The position numbers and the translations under genes were made by a program. From assembly GCA_002284615.2 (NCBI GenBank), contig MU070124.1, forward strand, positions 23,200-52,849: a stretch of 29,650 nt of DNA, given 5' to 3'. Position 1 is the stretch's first letter. Each line of letters begins with the position of its first letter. Below, one piece after another: positions 1 to 10,174 of the stretch. The DNA is from Dunaliella salina (Eukaryota; Chlorophyta; Chlorophyceae; Chlamydomonadales; Dunaliellaceae). The notes under the pieces are model-generated. The model had not been told where the DNA came from, did not search any database, and saw nothing but the letters and a program-made list of their open reading frames with translations.

Positions 1-58
<58 letters not shown>
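1..58. repeat. (CA)n microsatellite
   Basis: A perfect CA dinucleotide tract opens the window. It is followed by a G-rich stretch (61-110) and by sequence with no recognisable gene up to about 296. It reads as CA on the same strand as the Stealth gene downstream. The window probably starts here because of the repeat. Confidence 0.97.
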
Positions 59-60
<2 letters not shown>

Positions 61-296
61 AACCCCCTTCAAGAAGGGCGGGGGGGGACGCACCGGGGGG
101 GCGACCGCACAGAAATTCCCCGGTTTCGAGAAATCCACGGGCCAAATCTCGCCAAATCAATTTCCCGATCCCAGTGGAAACGCGGAGTGAATATCGCTGT
201 GAATATCGCGCCGAATCATGATACGTTCAGACTCACGTCGTCAGCTCAGGTCGTGCAATTCTTTAAAATGGTGAATTGTTGTCATCGTATCAAGGC

Positions 297-2068
297 ATGG
301 TGGAAACCGTACTGCTTGCCATTCTCGTCCTTGGACTTGGAAAAAAAGGAATACCATTGGCGCAGCCTGAGAGCCACATTCCTGTGGTGGATGTTGTATA
401 CACCTGGGTAGATACAAGGTGGGTGGGATGAATTCATCATTCAAGCCTGCTTGGGTGGGCTGGCTTTGTGCTGCATGCTGGTGCCGGCTGCATATGGAAA
501 CATGTGAAGGTATTTCCTCTCATCAATTGCATTTCAAATCTTATAATTTGCCAATTTTGCCAATAAATTGTCCTTGCGTGCTACAGTGATGCTAAGTGGG
601 CTGCCGCACAGCAAGCGCACAAATTCCGCGGAAGTAGTCCCACCCAGAGTCTGGATAATGCAGGTAAATCTCCACGTACGAGACTTTGACTGGGGAGGTG
701 CGCGCTTGCAAAAACTGTGAGAGGGTAAAGGAGCAAGGGAGGGGGAAGAAAGAGGGGGTAGGGGGCAAGGGGGGGGGGAGCTCAAAAGCCACTATCAGTT
801 GCACATTTGTCACATGGTTTGGATGGTTGTCCTACGACCGAAAATTCGTGGCTGATGAAGTGTGAAATGGCTACCACCCCTGCACTGAACAGAGCCAGGT
901 GTCTCCACCTACCTGCAGGTGAAATTCTGATCAGCCTTGCGAGCTTGGAAGCTCGCTGGCCATGGGTTGGCAAAATTCACATAGCAACAGCATTCAACCA
1001 GTCCTTCAAGCTTCACTCACTTTCGCAGCAGCTGCAACAAAAGATCAGCTTTGTTGATCACACCGATTTCATTCCTAAAGAGTGAGTGATGTTTGTGGCC
1101 TTCTCCTCTTTCACTTAAACTAGTTGGGCAGGGAGGCTGAGCATCATGGGATGGAGAAAGCACTGCTTCAGGATTAGTGTGACAGATGTGTTGCAATTGC
1201 TTCGCAGTGTTGCAAATTGTACTGCAGGTACAACTTGTTCAGATCCACAATTAACTCTGCAGTTGTGGAGTTGCGGTTACTCTTCAGCAAGAAAATTTTT
1301 TTTCAAAGGTCTTACCTTGCATCCCCTGACCCTGACCACAGGTTCCTACCCACATTTTCAGCACCTGCCATCGAAGCTCACCTGCATCGCATCCCGGGTC
1401 TATCTGAACACTTCATTTATCAGAATGACGACTTCTTTGCGTGTCCTCTGACAGCTGCTGATGCATTTGCAGCAGGGCCTAAGGGCGTGCATGTGCAAAA
1501 GTTCAAGGTGTTTGCACTGCACGCGCCGCTCTTTTACAGGACCAGGGCGTGCACAGACTCAAAGCTCTGGGCCTTCAGCCTTTGCAATACAAAGACGGCA
1601 TTTTTGAGACGTTTACCTCAAGCTGTTTTCCCAAACGTGTTCTGGCATGGCGCGTACTTCCTAACAAAGCAAGCATACAAGCATACATGGAGAGTGTTTG
1701 CGAGTGAGATGCACAGAGTAAGTGCCCACAGATTCCGTCTTTATCGGGCAAATGTGCAACCTATCACCCTTGTTATGAACATGGCTGTGTCACAAGGATA
1801 CCAGCAACCTGATTTTGTGCACAGATTTAATGGGTATGGTGTGCGGAAGCAGAGAGCCTTTGTGGAGGATATGGCCAAGGGTTTTGATGAAAAAGGATAT
1901 TGCCAACAGAATGCCATCACGTTTTTCCACCAAGCACTTACAAAAAGCAGCAAGGACGTGGCTCTCTCATTCTGCCACGCAGCTTTCAGTGCTTTTTCTG
2001 CTGGGCTCAACCAAACTGCAGACAAATGTTTTTGTGCAGCCACGCCTTTTGCTTCGAAGTGCACTTGA
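297..2068 (+). CDS. Stealth-family sugar-1-phosphate transferase (four exons)
   Basis: The predicted exons are 297-418, 587-663, 919-1081 and 1342-2068. Introns are 168, 255 and 260 nt with GT-AG ends (donors GTGGGT, GTAAAT, GTGAGT), and every join keeps frame, giving about 362 residues. The ATG at 297 is followed by a hydrophobic segment (VETVLLAILVLGLG), a likely signal sequence or type II Golgi anchor. Stealth CR1 is seen as PVVDVVYTWVD (residues ~29-39). CR2 is split across exons 3 and 4: LISLASLEARWPWVGKIHIAT, FVDHTDFIP, then PTFSAPAIEAHLHRIPGL and FIYQNDDFF. CR3 is recognisable as FWHGAYF and SAHRFR...QPITLVMNMAVSQGY. The family includes the GlcNAc-1-phosphotransferase alpha/beta precursor and bacterial capsule hexose-phosphate transferases, which move sugar-1-phosphate from a nucleotide sugar to a glycan. 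CR4 is not recognised, so the 3' end is uncertain: further exons, decay, or a real short form. The acceptor substrate cannot be told. Confidence 0.85.
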
Positions 2069-2439
2069 GGTTGTATTTGCATAGTTTACGTCAGGTATGA
2101 TAACAACCTATTGGATTTGGTCAAATTTGCTACCTTCCTGTTGTTCACCTTTTTTGGCAGGTCCAAACACTGGTTGAGTTTTTTCACTAGCTAACTGGGG
2201 TCAGCAAACATCTGAGGAAAAGGGAGTTGAGTCAGAAGGAAGGAGAGAAATGAAGACATTATAGGCAGCAACAAGTGACCATGAGATCAATGAAGGGTGA
2301 GAGGATGATCAGGGCCAAGGCACTTTCACGCTAAACCAATGTTATTGCACTTTGAATGTCCTTTGAAGCAGGTAATGCATTCTCGTATGGCGCACCAGTG
2401 ATTGTTGTGTTAAACCGTGTGGGGTTCCACTTTTGACAC
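2069..2439. other. Intergenic stretch after the Stealth ORF, no gene seen
   Basis: No coding signal stands out. A possible donor (CAG then GTATGA at about 2094) and a pyrimidine-rich acceptor ending GGCAG at 2160 could define another intron of the Stealth gene. The sequence after it closes quickly in all frames, so I do not call an exon. Confidence 0.4.
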
Positions 2440-2745
2440 GGCAACGCGCCCAGGGATTCCGTAATCCATCAACAAGGGGCCATGCTGCTCCGGTTCTGTG
2501 ATCCATCAACAAAGGGCCAACGGCAACACGCCCAGGGGTTCTGTAATCCATCAACAAAGGGCCATGCTGCTCCGGTTCTGTAATCCATCAACAAAGGGCC
2601 ATGCTGCTCCGGTTAGCGTTACATCAGGGACAAAGGGATTCCGTAATCCATCAACAAAGGGCCATGCTGCTCCGGTTAGCGTTACATCAGGGACAAGCAT
2701 CCCTGGCACAAGGCACAGGGATGAGAGATACAGAGCCAAGCCTTG
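2440..2745. repeat. Short tandem repeat with mixed units
   Basis: The block holds five near-identical copies of a core reading TAATCCATCAACAAAGGG joined to CCATGCTGCTCCGGTT. Units of about 37 nt alternate with a longer ~63-nt form that carries an extra piece (TAGCGTTACATCAGGGACAA). The small ORFs here on both strands are by-products of the repeat. Confidence 0.85.
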
Positions 2746-2839
2746 ATGGAAGGTGGAATAGAAGGATGTTTAAGAGAGGCATCCAATAAAAGAGACCCAC
2801 TTAAAGACAGGTTACCTATCACATACTCTAGACTTTGCA

Positions 2840-2945
2840 ATGATTTAGCATATTTGATTTGATTTGATTACTTGTCCATGGGCCTTCAGCCAAATCGTTC
2901 GGCTGATCAGCCTGGGCTTCGCTACGCCAGCCAAAGAAAGTAAAA
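2840..2945 (-). mobile_element. 3' terminus of a LINE (fragment)
   Basis: On the - strand the end of a LINE ORF is readable (QPNDLAEGPW), matching the C-terminus seen at 10690-10720 (QPNFLAEGY). It contains an inverted repeat built on CAGCC...GGCTG and ends in a tandem tail of three CAAAT units (about 2851-2870). This is the target-primed tail of a 5'-truncated insertion. Confidence 0.6.
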
Positions 2946-3460
2946 CGCAAAAACAAGGGAGAGTTTGTATGTTCTAGGGCAGCCAAAAACAAAACTGATG
3001 TTCATGAGGAGAGTGCTCAGGAAAAGTGTAAGTTACATGCATGCGACAGGTCTCAAAAAAACGCTGGAGAGAACCCAGAGCCTGACCTTGGCCTTCACTC
3101 AGCCGAGACTCGGACACGTTGAAGTTGAGGTTAGCAAGCACACACAGGCACAGCTAGAAGCCTCCGCGGACAGGCACCAGCACACTCCGGCACACTAACA
3201 ACCTCACTCGCACAGCCCCAATCATGGCATGAGCCTGCACAAGCACTAGCACATGGGAACCCTGCTGCGTCTCTGGAACTGTCTGCACCACATGTTCATG
3301 TTGTGAGGTATTGATGCTGGCCACTGCTGCATAATAAATTTCACGCTGAAGTCCCTGGCCAGGCTGGAGGTGCCAACTCATCTACTTGCTTGCACCCAGC
3401 AGTAAGATGGGAACACAGACCAGCATGCACTGATTTAGCATAACCACAATTTGACATGAC
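2946..3460. other. Unassigned stretch, no gene seen
   Basis: It contains CA-rich and CAGGCAC-rich low-complexity sequence around 3138-3200 and nothing else that I recognise on either strand. Confidence 0.4.
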
Positions 3461-3461
3461 A

Positions 3462-3520
3462 GCACCAAGAAAGAAGGGAAATCTGTGCAAGCCAAGGCCA
3501 CGTGCAAGGCACCAAGTATC
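3462..3520 (-). mobile_element. LINE 3' tail fragment, TTTTC-tail family
   Basis: On the - strand this reads CACGTGGCCTTGGCTTGCAC followed by a TTTCCCTTCTTTC tail. It is the same 3' terminus seen in full at 5105-5150, 8163-8210 and 9040-9090. Only the last ~60 nt are present. Confidence 0.6.
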
Positions 3521-3990
3521 CCCTGTCACGAGAGTAAAAATATAGTTCCACGTGGATCTATTCGGTAGTATCAAGCCATTCCTGACCTTGGTGATAGAAG
3601 CTGTCACAAGTCTTGAGATCAAGAGTGCGCCTCGTGCTGGGAAGCTTCGGACATACTGCAAAGGAAGCAAGGAGCCTCAGAGCATGCTCAGTAGTTCTAC
3701 GGCTGTCGAGTCTCCTCTTAAGAACCAGGACAACATAGAAGCCTTTGATCAAAGCAATTCATGTATTCAGACCAAGAAAGAAAGACAGAAAGCCTACGCT
3801 GGGTACATCCATTCAGACCGAGACATCACTGTCCCTTAAATACTGTCTGATACATATGAATAAAGTCAAAGACGTGATGTACTGCATAGCAAAGCAGACA
3901 GATGCTGTAATTGAGTGCACCAACTTTTGGGAGACAGAGCAAGGTAGTTGAGAATAACAATTTATTCTTTTCAGTACATCTGCCAACTTC
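3521..3990. other. Unassigned stretch between LINE fragments
   Basis: No host gene is evident. A GAAAGAAAGACAGAAAG tract at about 3776-3790 resembles another TTTC-type tail on the - strand, but too little is left to assign it. Confidence 0.35.
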
Positions 3991-4059
3991 GGAAAGAAAA
4001 GATCACATAGTTGTACCTGCCTGTGGGGGCAGCTTAGCTGACGTTGGCCCACTTGGCGA

Positions 4060-4606
4060 TGTTCTATAGGGTTACAAGGGTGACAAAGAGTTGGCCTATA
4101 GCCCGAGAATCTGGCTGATCGACTGCTGGTGAGGCGTTATCAACCAGCATCAAAAATTGAAACAAATTCTGACAAAAATTTTGAAACCTGTTTGGTTCTT
4201 GATTCAGAAAAGCATTGATCTCAAGATCAGTCAAAATGTGGTAGCTCGCCAAGATAGGAATGCAGTGTTTGGGAGTTGGGGAAAAGTTTGTAATGGTTTG
4301 AAGAGATCAATGAACAAGTCCTTGTACTTTCTTTGCAGCTCACAGACCTCAAAACGCTTGTAGTAGAAGAGAGCGTGTTCCTGGTCATGGACATCAGGGT
4401 ATTCACACTTGTCACAAATGTTTGAACCACCAAGCCATACAAGACTCGACCTTGAAGCAGTGGGCCCTAAGCCCAAACCTACTCACTTTCCTCACGAATC
4501 CTTTGTCCAGACCTTTAAGAAAATATGATGGATGGATACAAAAGGGTGTGTTTGCTGATTGATTGAAAGGTCTCCCACACCAATGATGGTAAGTCACTGC
4601 TTACCT
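4060..4606 (-). pseudogene. LINE A C-terminal Cys/His region
   Basis: After YHHWCGRPFNQSANTPFCIH comes FGLRAHCFKVES and then CDKCEYPDVHDQEHALFYYKR FEVCELQRKYKDLF. This is the CxxC...H...C zinc-binding tail that follows RT in many plant and algal LINEs; here the last Cys reads Tyr. A further LINE-like stretch (NRFQNFCQNLFQFLMLVDNA) runs to 4064. It parallels the + strand copy at 10175-10570. I first took this for spliced host exons because of a good donor-like site at 4606, but the homology to that copy argues against it. Confidence 0.7.
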
Positions 4607-6925
4607 GTTCACCTCCCGTGGACTTAGAGTATCCGCTTCTCTCCAAATCTTCTGCTGCCTGTACCTCGAATCATATGAGAAATCCTGCATGGGGATTTTA
4701 CAAGCACTCAGCATCTTCTGCTTAAACATGTCCTCAGAGTGCATGCCACTAAAGGCCGAAGACACATTTTCAGACTGACAAGCCTCTTCTCTACCAGCAA
4801 GGTGCAAATCCGCTTTCAGCACTCCACGTAACGTCTCACTGTTTGCGTCAAGCATACTGTTGAAAAATTTTACTGTAGCCCTGAACCAATGGACCTGCAG
4901 AGGCTCTCGGCCACACTCTCAGGGCACTGGCCAGTTCGTGGCAGAACTCTTCACACCTAGAAAATGCCTTAATGAGCACAGTTGTCTTTTCTGTAATTGG
5001 CTTTTAGATTCGCCGCCTTCTCATAGATATTCAGTCCCCCACACTTGGCACGCATACATCCCAGCCGGAATACCAAACTCTTTAGGGAGCCAAATCAGAG
5101 CATGTGGCTTAATAAGCAAAGAAAAGAAAAGTCTATGCAAGCCAAAGGCCGCGTGTGTTAAAGAAAGAAACCCTAACAAAAGTTAGAGGCCTCACCAGGG
5201 GCCCCTCTACCTAAACTAGATAAAACTAGCCTAGGAGAGAGCAAGAGACAAAACTAATGGGGATCCGGAGGATTGCTTGCCATGCCCCTGAGCGCTCGGA
5301 CTCTCCTTCTTCCATCCTCAGCCGCCTCCGCGCGCCCAGCAAACCCCCTCCCAGATACACCCTGAAAGCAAAGTGCATGTCCAGTATTAATTATGGTGGA
5401 TAATCTTTGGATGGCATGATCCCTAAGCTGGGATGCTAGCGGTTTAGCTTTTTGCTTGGTCAGGCCCAGATATTCCTCAAATCATGTTCATGCACAAACT
5501 CCTTAATCCTCTGATGGGCAGCCATGTAGGGCTGCACAGCGAGCTCCTCTGTCACCTTCAAATTCATGTGCTTGTCAACAAGCGTATAAGTTTTTAAACT
5601 GCTCTTTTTCAGGAAACACCACATCTCCATATGTGAAAGTAGGCAGAGAAGGATACGACCTACTATTGAAGTGCATGATCTCTGACTTTGACATGTTGAC
5701 AGTCTGCCCTTTTTTCGTTGCATAAGCACACACCTATTCAGCATAACTTGCATTTCACTTAAGTCATTTGTAGTCAGACTCAGGTCATCCGCTTAAAGCA
5801 TGTATGCAACGCCATTCACTCCATCCCCTGTCAAAGCACCTCTTATTTATACCTTCACTTATTTCTCTGCCCATGTCTTTGATGTGCAGAGAAAACAGGA
5901 GAGGGGACAGAGGACAACCTTGCTTAACTGCATACGTCGGATGCGTGTGCCCCTTTTTCCCCATCCATCAATATACACTCATCATCTTGGCACTTTTCTA
6001 TAATTGCCCGAAGGAGTAGTGCAGGCACCGCAATACATTGCAAATGGTTTCAAAGTTGTGTGCGAGGTACAGTGTCATAAGCTTGCAAAAAATCTATGAA
6101 CGCAGCATGCAGCCTGGGTGATTGCTGTGGTTTGAGCTTTTTTGCAGCATTTTTCAAGTGCCTCAGAATGAAGAGAGGATGCAAAGTATTCCTGCAGGGG
6201 TAAAACCCAATTTGGGTGCAAGGGACCTTAATTTCCTGAACACGCCAATCTGTCACCAAATCTTTCAGCATGTTGGCAAAAATACGGTACATCACCCCAC
6301 TAACCGCAATCATCCTGTAGTTTCCAGGGTTTGCCAAAGCTCCCTTTTTATGCTGGGGGCTCAGTTTTGCACCTTTCACACTGCAGGGATCCTCGCCTTA
6401 AGGCGAAGAAGCTTCTTCAAACAAACTCTAAGCATACGTGCTATGAGAGGCCCCAGCACATTAAGATAAACCACTTTCCGACCATGTTCATGGGGCAAAC
6501 AAGCATATTTCAGGAAGGGTGCAGGCATACCATCTAATCCAGGGGAAGCACCAGCGCTCGACTTCTGGATGTGGGACTCAACCACTTTTTCCATAACTGC
6601 CGTGCTAGGAATTTCCAAACAATCAGGTTGAGGAACCCATCTTGATTCAGCACCTTGTCTCAGGGGCACTTCTGGGGGTGCGTGATTCCTACCTAGAGGC
6701 ACAGCTGTACCTCTTCCAGAGGATCCTGACAAGCAAGAACCTCCAAAAGTCCTAACCGCGCATTCTCGCCTATCCTGTTGTGGCACTGTTGGTTGCACCT
6801 GGAAGTGATATTGTAAGTGCTGGTTCCACTCATGGGATGTAATTGGAGTGGCCTGTGAGTTCTGCCTTTCCTCAGCATAGCATGGAGCTGAGGGTAAATA
6901 GCCTATCCAGAAAAAGCACAAGCTG
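4607..6925 (-). pseudogene. LINE A reverse transcriptase (interrupted)
   Basis: The finger region reads VESHIQKSSAGASPGLDGMPA (~6590-6525), followed by LSPQHKKGALANPGNYRMIAV and motif A as FIDFLQAYDTVPR (~6095-6060). Motif C is present as ADD (5784-5792), directly preceded by an in-frame TAA. The thumb continues as MSKSE- and YGDVVFPEKEQFKN-like sequence to 5460. It resumes after the nested element at about 5095 with GIPAGMYACQVWGTEYL, and later VHWFRATVKFFNSMLDANSE and QQKIWREADTLSPREVNR (to 4607). Order and motifs are those of a LINE ORF2. Frameshifts and stops leave no intact ORF. Confidence 0.85.
5103..5462 (-). mobile_element. 5'-truncated LINE nested in LINE A
   Basis: The insertion splits the RT thumb of LINE A. 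It carries the last codons of an ORF (GLTKQKAKPLASQLRDHAIQ, about 5460-5400), a C-rich stretch ending in ASNPPDPH and a stop, a ~150-nt 3' UTR and a TTTTC-type tail at 5110-5135. The same block occurs at 8163-8690 and 9040-9310, so one family inserted repeatedly. A clear target-site duplication was not found. Confidence 0.75.
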
Positions 6926-7236
6926 CTGCTTTTTGTGACAGCGCTTTGTCCTACGGTTGCTCTTTCTGCTTTCCATTCTCAGGAATTGGCTTGCATGCTT
7001 ACCTTCACCACGCTTCACTGCCTCTAAGGACAACTTGCGCTTCATGGGGCACTTGTTATTAAACCAGACAGGACTCGAAGGTCCCGTGTGCTTCCTGGCA
7101 CGCACCAAAGCACACTTTGTTAAGGACGACATGCCCACAGTCCTATCACTCGCTGCTTAGACTATAAGTGAGCACACACAGAAAGCAAGCTCATCAGCTC
7201 GCCAGCCGCCTCTGCCTCATCAAATTGACTCAAAAG

Positions 7237-7420
7237 CTCTGCATTGTATAAGCTCATGCTGTGTATAAGCTTTTTGTTTCTTTGAAAAGAAATTTCTTAT
7301 AAGCAAGAGCTCTGTGTATAAGCTTTTTCATTTCTTTTAAAATAAATTTCTTATAATCAAGAGCTCTGTGTATAAGCTTTTTATTTTTTCAAAAAGAAAT
7401 TTTTATAAGCAAGAGCTCTG
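7237..7420. repeat. ~56-nt tandem repeat inside LINE A
   Basis: Three copies of a unit of about 56 nt (TGTATAAGCTTTTT, then a T/A-rich part, then TTATAAGCAAGAGCTCTG) sit between the endonuclease and linker segments of LINE A. They probably arose by local duplication after insertion. Confidence 0.8.
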
Positions 7421-7429
7421 TCATGGTCC

Positions 7430-8163
7430 TATTGCAACATCAGTTTGTTCTCACACAACCCTGCCTTAAAAACATGTTCTCTTTCAGCGGCTTTATACAT
7501 GCTCCCTGAACTACCCCCAACTTTGAAGGCCATGCTCAAACCACAATGATTTGAAGCACAATAGTCCAGCATCTGAAACGCTTGTGCTTGTTTGTATAAG
7601 GCAGGGGACAGCATGATATGGTCAGGCCTGCTTTTCCTATCCTTACAATTTCCAACGTACGACGGCTGTCCATTATCACCTGCAACCCGCCCTGTAGTAA
7701 TTGCCAGGTTTGATGCTGCTGATGCCTAACTTGTTCACATCAGGACGCATACACCGGTGTAATTACCTCCTAGCCTCCAAAAATCCAGGGCAGTCAACCA
7801 CAAAGTCAAAATGAGCGTCACTCACTTCACTCAGCACTCCCACGTGAGCGTTGAAGTCACCACAAAGTAAAAGGTTCGGGGATACCTGGAGCGCATCAAG
7901 CACATCCTCAAAAAGATGGGTGCAATGGTTTTCAAGTTTTGTGAGGAAAACTCAGCGCTGTGAGGGTTGATGTAGGAAGCACCAAGCACGACATCCTTAT
8001 CAAGCCCAAACATGCATTTATTTATTTATACTTTAACCAAATGCTCCGCAGGTGCTCACTTGATTGGAGGAAGCGCACATGATCAGCACAACTAGAGGCA
8101 GTCAGAACAGCTATGCCTGGCCTTTTCTACCCTCGTACTCATTAGCTATGTTGAGGATGTGCA
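7430..8163 (-). pseudogene. LINE A endonuclease (APE-type) fragment
   Basis: The - strand reads NIANEYEGRKG near 8150, then VVLGASYINPHSAEFSSQNLK (about 8000-7930). A frameshift follows, after which the Gly-Asp-Phe-Asn-Ala-His core of an APE-type endonuclease is recognisable around 7870-7840. Next comes MLSPALYKQAQAFQMLDYC...SNHCGLSMAF (7614-7530), matching the end of the fold with its Ser-(Asp/Asn)-His motif. This domain nicks target DNA in LINE retrotransposition. Several shifts and a stop at 7429 make it non-functional. Confidence 0.7.
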
Positions 8164-9045
8164 CAGACAGAAAGGAAAAGTCTATGCAAGCCAAAGGCCA
8201 CGTGCCTTAAGGGAAGGTCCTTTAATGAGAAAGCTAGAGGCCTCACCAGAAGGCCCTCAGAACCTACACTAGACGCAGCTAGCCTAGGAGAGAGCCAACA
8301 ACAGAACTAGTTGGGATCTGGAGGGTTGCTGCTCGCCATGCCTCTTGACGCCCGGACTCTCCTCCTCCCGTCCTCCGCCGCCACGCGCCCAGCAACCCCC
8401 CTCCCAGAAGCCCCCTGTGAGCAAAGAGCGTGTCTAGCAAAGTTGTATGTAGTTGTCTTTGATAGCCATACGGCGAATGAGAGCAATAATTTTTCATGAT
8501 TTAGCACCGCAGTGGGTGACCTAATCAGTGAGCACCCTTGTGTGAGCGACCATATTTTTTTGGGGCAATGTGAATAGTGTTTCTGATAGTGATTAATCTT
8601 TGGATGGCATGATCCTTAAGCTTGGCTGCTTGTGATTTGGATTTTTGTTTAATAAGGCCCAGATCTATGAGGGGTGTAATTGTATACTCATTATAAATGC
8701 ATTTATAATATGGTACTGGCCACACCAATTAAGGTGATGCATAAAGTCACTTTGTTGTTCCTGTTTGGATTTCTGGAGCAGCGGGCTTTAAGCCTGGTTA
8801 TGGTGTGAGAATGTTGGGTCACTGCACGCCGTAGAGTGATGGAGGGGTTTTTGTCGGGACAGAATTTCAGTTCAACGAGATGCATGTCCTTGTCTTGAGG
8901 AGGAATCTTGGAAGGATCAAGGTGAGTTTGTCTGCCTGGAAGAGGGCGCACAAAGACAGCATCAGGGCGGGTTTGGTGCCGTGCAGGTGAGCCAGTACCA
9001 GTAGGGAAAACCCAGTCTGGAATAGCTCTTGATACGTTTCCAGGA
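8163..9045 (-). mobile_element. 5'-truncated LINE B with restriction-like endonuclease end
   Basis: On the - strand a PD-(D/E)XK-like domain is readable: RPDAVFV (~8985-8965), then MHLVELKFC (~8885-8860), with spacing typical of restriction-like nucleases. It continues through GLIKQKSKSQAAKLKDHAIQ (~8650-8600), the ASSNPPDPN stop and a 3' UTR ending in GGCTTGCATAGACTTTTCC at 8163-8180. The 5' edge abuts the tail of LINE C. In other LINEs this domain cuts target DNA. Frameshifts make the copy inactive. Confidence 0.75.
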
Positions 9046-10170
9046 AAAAAGAAAAAGAAAAAGAAAAGTCGACGCAAGCCAAAGGCCGCGTGCATTAAGG
9101 GAAGAACCCCTGACAAAAGTTAGAGGCCTCACCAGGGGGCCCTCTACCTAAACTGGATACAACTAGCCTAGGAGAGAGCAAGAGACAAAACTAATGGGGA
9201 TCCGGAAGGTTGCTTGCCATACCCTTGAGCGCTTGGGCTTTTTTTTTTCCATCCTCAACCGCCGCCATGCGCCCAGCACCCCCCCTCCCAGATGCCCCCT
9301 GAAAGCAAAGTGCATGTCAAGTGTTGATGGTCTCCTTACTGCAGCCATCCATAACAGTACTGTTGTACTTACAAGTAAGGGATGAGCATACCGACCTTTA
9401 CTGAAGGCTTTTACACGAAGGCTTAGGGCTGCATTGTGCCTGTTGGTGTGCATCCCGCTCATTGTTGAGTTTGTACACCTGAGGAGAGTATGTGGTCAAT
9501 GTGGCCCGTATCATCACATAGTGGGCATCTTGTAGAACTGGAAAAGTTGAATTTGAAAGCAGGACTCTGATTGTACAGAGTATCTTTACTATACTTGTTA
9601 TATTTATTTGCTGTTTAAGGGTAAGTCCTGGATCTTTCCAGGAGGAATTGCTGACCTCTTTGTTTGCAACTTGCAAGGTTGGGTTGCGTGATTCTGTATT
9701 TGCTCCGGAGGTTGGAGGTATGGCATCATTAAGTTTTTGCCATCTCTGGTAGTGGTAGCCAGAGGTGTCAGCAGAGCTGAGGTCGTGTTTCTTGTGCATG
9801 TGCTTTAAGTTTGTCATTGAGGTTAGTGAGGTAGTCCCCACTGGGGAAAGCGTGGGAGCGGTGTATGCCATCGTCTGGTGAGGAGGAGGTCTTCAATGAA
9901 AGCCAGTAAAAATTGTGGAAAAGGTCCCTGGCATCTGGAAATACAATGTCTATTGTTTCTGAGAGGGCTGTGGTGCAAGCGCAAGCATCAGCCCCCTCGT
10001 TTCCTATAATGCCAGAGTGGGCTTTGACTTTGTAGAAATGGATAGGGTGGGGGGAGTGTTCTAACGAGGTTGATATTGCATGAATGAGTTCTGTGTGTAG
10101 GTGATACCTCATGCGCATTGGATTAAGGATTTGATTCGAAATCTGGAATAGGCATACGGACAAGGCATAG
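9045..10170 (-). mobile_element. LINE C: RNase H, Cys-rich tail and 3' UTR
   Basis: RNase H is clear at the start (see the separate entry). It is followed by a degraded zinc-finger-like region (SNSTFPVLQDAHYVMI) and MSGMHTNRHNAALSLRVKAF (9462-9400). The restriction-like nuclease part found in LINE B is missing here, which suggests an internal deletion near 9310-9360. The shared 3' end (SNLPDPH-type stop, GC-rich block, 3' UTR) runs to a long AAAAAG tract at 9041-9066, which is the TTTTC-type tail on this strand. Confidence 0.75.
9768..10163 (-). pseudogene. LINE C RNase H domain fragment
   Basis: The 131-codon open stretch contains IHFYKVKAHSGIIGNEGADA (about 10041-9983), the C-terminal signature of RNase HI in LINEs: the catalytic-loop His of KAHSG and the last Asp of GNEGAD. 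The upstream half of the fold (the first catalytic Asp and Glu) is absent or cut off near 10165, where a + strand LINE begins. Confidence 0.8.
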
Positions 10171-10174
10171 GAGC

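Larger units (their letters stand above)
3990..8163 (-). mobile_element. Degenerate non-LTR retrotransposon (LINE A: APE, RT, zinc knuckle)
   Basis: Read on the - strand, the parts come in normal LINE order: apurinic-like endonuclease (8163 to ~7430), linker (~7140-6870), reverse transcriptase (6925 to 4607, interrupted), C-terminal Cys-rich region (4600-4060) and a 3' end. The 3' end reads CAGGCAGGTACAACTATGTG and then a TTTTC/TTTCC tail (~3990-4025). Frameshifts and stops are frequent, so the copy is dead. The 5' end is lost where another LINE tail abuts at 8163. A shorter LINE is nested within it at about 5103-5460. Its 3' terminus recurs at 17005-17228. Confidence 0.85.

Noticed and set aside
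4410..4905. Spliced host exons on the - strand with good donor (AACAG then GTAAGC) and acceptor-like sites
   Set aside because: The sequence matches the zinc-knuckle tail of the LINE copy at 10175-10570 and continues the LINE A order, so it is retroelement coding sequence.
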